Of a DNA stretch of 5,531 bases, positions 4,218-5,531 are shown piece by piece. The position numbers and the translations under genes were made by a program. The notes beneath the pieces are model-generated. The model saw only the letters and a list, made by a program, of their open reading frames with translations, did no database searches and was not told the DNA's origin. Origin of the DNA: Phycisphaerales bacterium (GTDB lineage: Bacteria > Planctomycetota > Phycisphaerae > Phycisphaerales > SM1A02); assembly GCA_018882625.1 (NCBI GenBank), contig VERO01000168.1, positions 1-5,531 on the forward strand, given 5' to 3'. The stretch's first letter is position 1. Every line of letters begins with the position of its first letter.

Positions 4218-5531
4218 TCACTTGTTCACCGCCGCCGCGCGGTTCTGCGCCTTCATCGCCTCCTCGCGCGTGGCCGCCTCCTGCGCGCGCGCGATGCGGT
4301 GCTCGGCCATGCCCGGCGGCTCCGGCAGCAGCCGTCCGAACTCCGCCACCGATGCGAGCGGGCTGTCCCTGAACTCCGACTCGAGCACGGGCATCACGGT
4401 GTCGTACGCGAGCCGGCGGTCGTCCTCGCTGCAGCGGTTGTAGATCGTGAGCCGGTCCGTCAGCGGCTGCGACTGGTCCATCAGCACGGTGCACAGCACC
4501 TGCTCCATGCTGCTCTCGATGTCGCCGATGAGGTCACCCATGCGCTTCTCGCCGAACTTGTTGACGAAGTCGGTGTAGCGGGTGCTCTTGAAGTAGTCGG
4601 TCAGCTCCTTCGCGAAGCGCTTCGCCTCCTTGAGGATCTCGGGGTTCTGCATCAGGATCCCCTCCCGGTAGCCGCGCTGCAGCGCCGCGAAGACGTCGCT
4701 GCGCGCGACATCGGGCACCATCTCGTACTCGCCGTACGCCGCGTTGCGCACGAACGTCTCGAGCGGCACGTCGTACCTCGCGTTGGGCGTCACGCCGCCG
4801 CGCCCGAAGAGGCTGTCGAGTCGCTCGAGCACCTCCTTCGCGACCGCGATGTCGCCGAGCCGGTAGAGCTCGCGCACCGCCTGCGTCATGAAGTTCTGGT
4901 AGAAGTCGGCGAAGGTGTCGCCGCCTGCGCCGCGCACGTTGTAGTGCTTGCGGTAGAGCTCGCTGAAGTAGCGGTCGATCGACCGGATCCAGCGCGGGTC
5001 GCTGAGCCGTCCCGGATTGTCGTTGCTGAACGGATCCACGTACATCAGGCCGCTGCGCGCGAGCGCCTGCATCGCCTGGATGTTGGTGCGGTCGTTGTTG
5101 AGGATCTTGTACACCTCATCCTCGTTCTCGTACCGCCTGGCCGCGCGCTCCGACCCCCTCTTGGCCCAGTAGAACGCGTGCGACTGGGGATGGCGCCAGT
5201 CGAGCGGGCCGAACTCCTCCGTGTACGTGCGCATCCGCGCCGCATCCATGTTGTACGACTCGCGCAGCACCTTCTTGCGCAGGAACGCCAGGAACGGTCC
5301 CACCGCCTCGGCGTTCGCGGGGTCGGCCAGCGTGTCCCGCAGGGCGGCGTACACCGGGTCGTTGGCGGTGAATGCGGCGTCAAGCCCCAGGATGCGCGCA
5401 TAGCGACTCTCCTGGACGGCCAGGCACTTGCCGAGGTTGAGCAGGAAGTCGCGGTCGAGCTTGAACTGGAAGCGGCGGTCGAACTTGCCCAGCTCGGCGG
5501 AGAGCCGCTCCACCATTGCCTTCACCTGGGG
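4218..5531 (-). CDS. Large conserved-looking protein of unknown function, 5' end probably beyond the window
   Basis: I do not recognise a characterised family. The frame stays open to the right edge. The visible candidate starts are GTG 5525 (435 residues) and ATG 5516; ATG 5516 has AGGTGA at 5522-5527, 5 nt upstream. The true start could also lie further right. The protein is soluble-looking, mostly helical and rich in charged and aromatic residues, with no signal peptide or membrane segment in the visible part. Counting from GTG 5525, a striking block is PLDWRHPQSHAFYWA (107-121). It is followed by a segment that reads like repeated helices: MQALARSGLMYVDPF, RSIDRYFSELYRKHYNV, FADFYQNFMTQAVRELYRLGDIAVAKEVLERL. 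The C-terminus is an Ala/Glu/Arg helix. The PLDWR-HPQSHAFYWA style is one I associate with uncharacterised planctomycete proteins. It leads the minus-strand cluster with the FAH enzyme and yidD. No catalytic signature is visible. Confidence 0.8.
   Translation of the reverse strand, partial: PQVKAMVERLSAELGKFDRRFQFKLDRDFLLNLGKCLAVQESRYARILGLDAAFTANDPVYAALRDTLADPANAEAVGPFLAFLRKKVLRESYNMDAARMRTYTEEFGPLDWRHPQSHAFYWAKRGSERAARRYENEDEVYKILNNDRTNIQAMQALARSGLMYVDPFSNDNPGRLSDPRWIRSIDRYFSELYRKHYNVRGAGGDTFADFYQNFMTQAVRELYRLGDIAVAKEVLERLDSLFGRGGVTPNARYDVPLETFVRNAAYGEYEMVPDVARSDVFAALQRGYREGILMQNPEILKEAKRFAKELTDYFKSTRYTDFVNKFGEKRMGDLIGDIESSMEQVLCTVLMDQSQPLTDRLTIYNRCSEDDRRLAYDTVMPVLESEFRDSPLASVAEFGRLLPEPPGMAEHRIARAQEAATREEAMKAQNRAAAVNK

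Noticed and set aside
1..5531. CRISPR array, insertion sequence or defence system
   Set aside because: No spaced direct repeats, terminal inverted repeats with a transposase, or recognised defence gene was seen on either strand.

Overview
The window is GC-rich and densely coding. It most likely comes from a planctomycete chromosome, probably Phycisphaerae-like. The main evidence is the RNA polymerase omega subunit, whose VGGRFKLTALIQRR...EILQDKI pattern I associate with Planctomycetes. The large unrecognised protein at the right end also resembles planctomycete proteins of unknown function. This assignment rests on pattern recall and was not tested by a search.

Layout. Positions 1-71 hold the 3' part of a tRNA-Ser(CGA), followed by an 11-bp hairpin (82-117) that probably ends its transcript. 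A putative DUF3313-type exported lipoprotein gene (129-758, +) meets rpoZ (765-1001, -) tail to tail, only 6 nt apart. rpoZ diverges from a ClC-type anion transporter gene with C-terminal CBS domains (1062-2915, +). The 60-nt gap between them holds candidate promoters on both strands with superimposed -10 elements. The transporter stop overlaps the GTG start of rnpA (2912-3328, +), so the two genes are probably translationally coupled. On the minus strand, a co-directional cluster runs from a large unrecognised protein (4218 to the right edge), through a fumarylacetoacetate-hydrolase-family enzyme (3497-4162), to yidD (3258-3494).

The most unusual structure is at rnpA/yidD. These genes are normally neighbours on the same strand in the rpmH-rnpA-yidD-yidC cluster. 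Here yidD is inverted, and its conserved 3' end lies antisense to the last 71 bp of rnpA. rpmH is not upstream of rnpA; a chloride-channel-family gene is there instead. A long hairpin spans the rnpA stop inside this overlap.

Functionally these are mostly housekeeping genes: tRNA, RNase P protein, RNA polymerase omega, and a membrane-insertion factor. They sit with an anion transporter, one metabolic hydrolase and two poorly characterised proteins. I see no mobile element, CRISPR array, phage gene or defence system. The window looks like ordinary core chromosome with a rearranged gene order.
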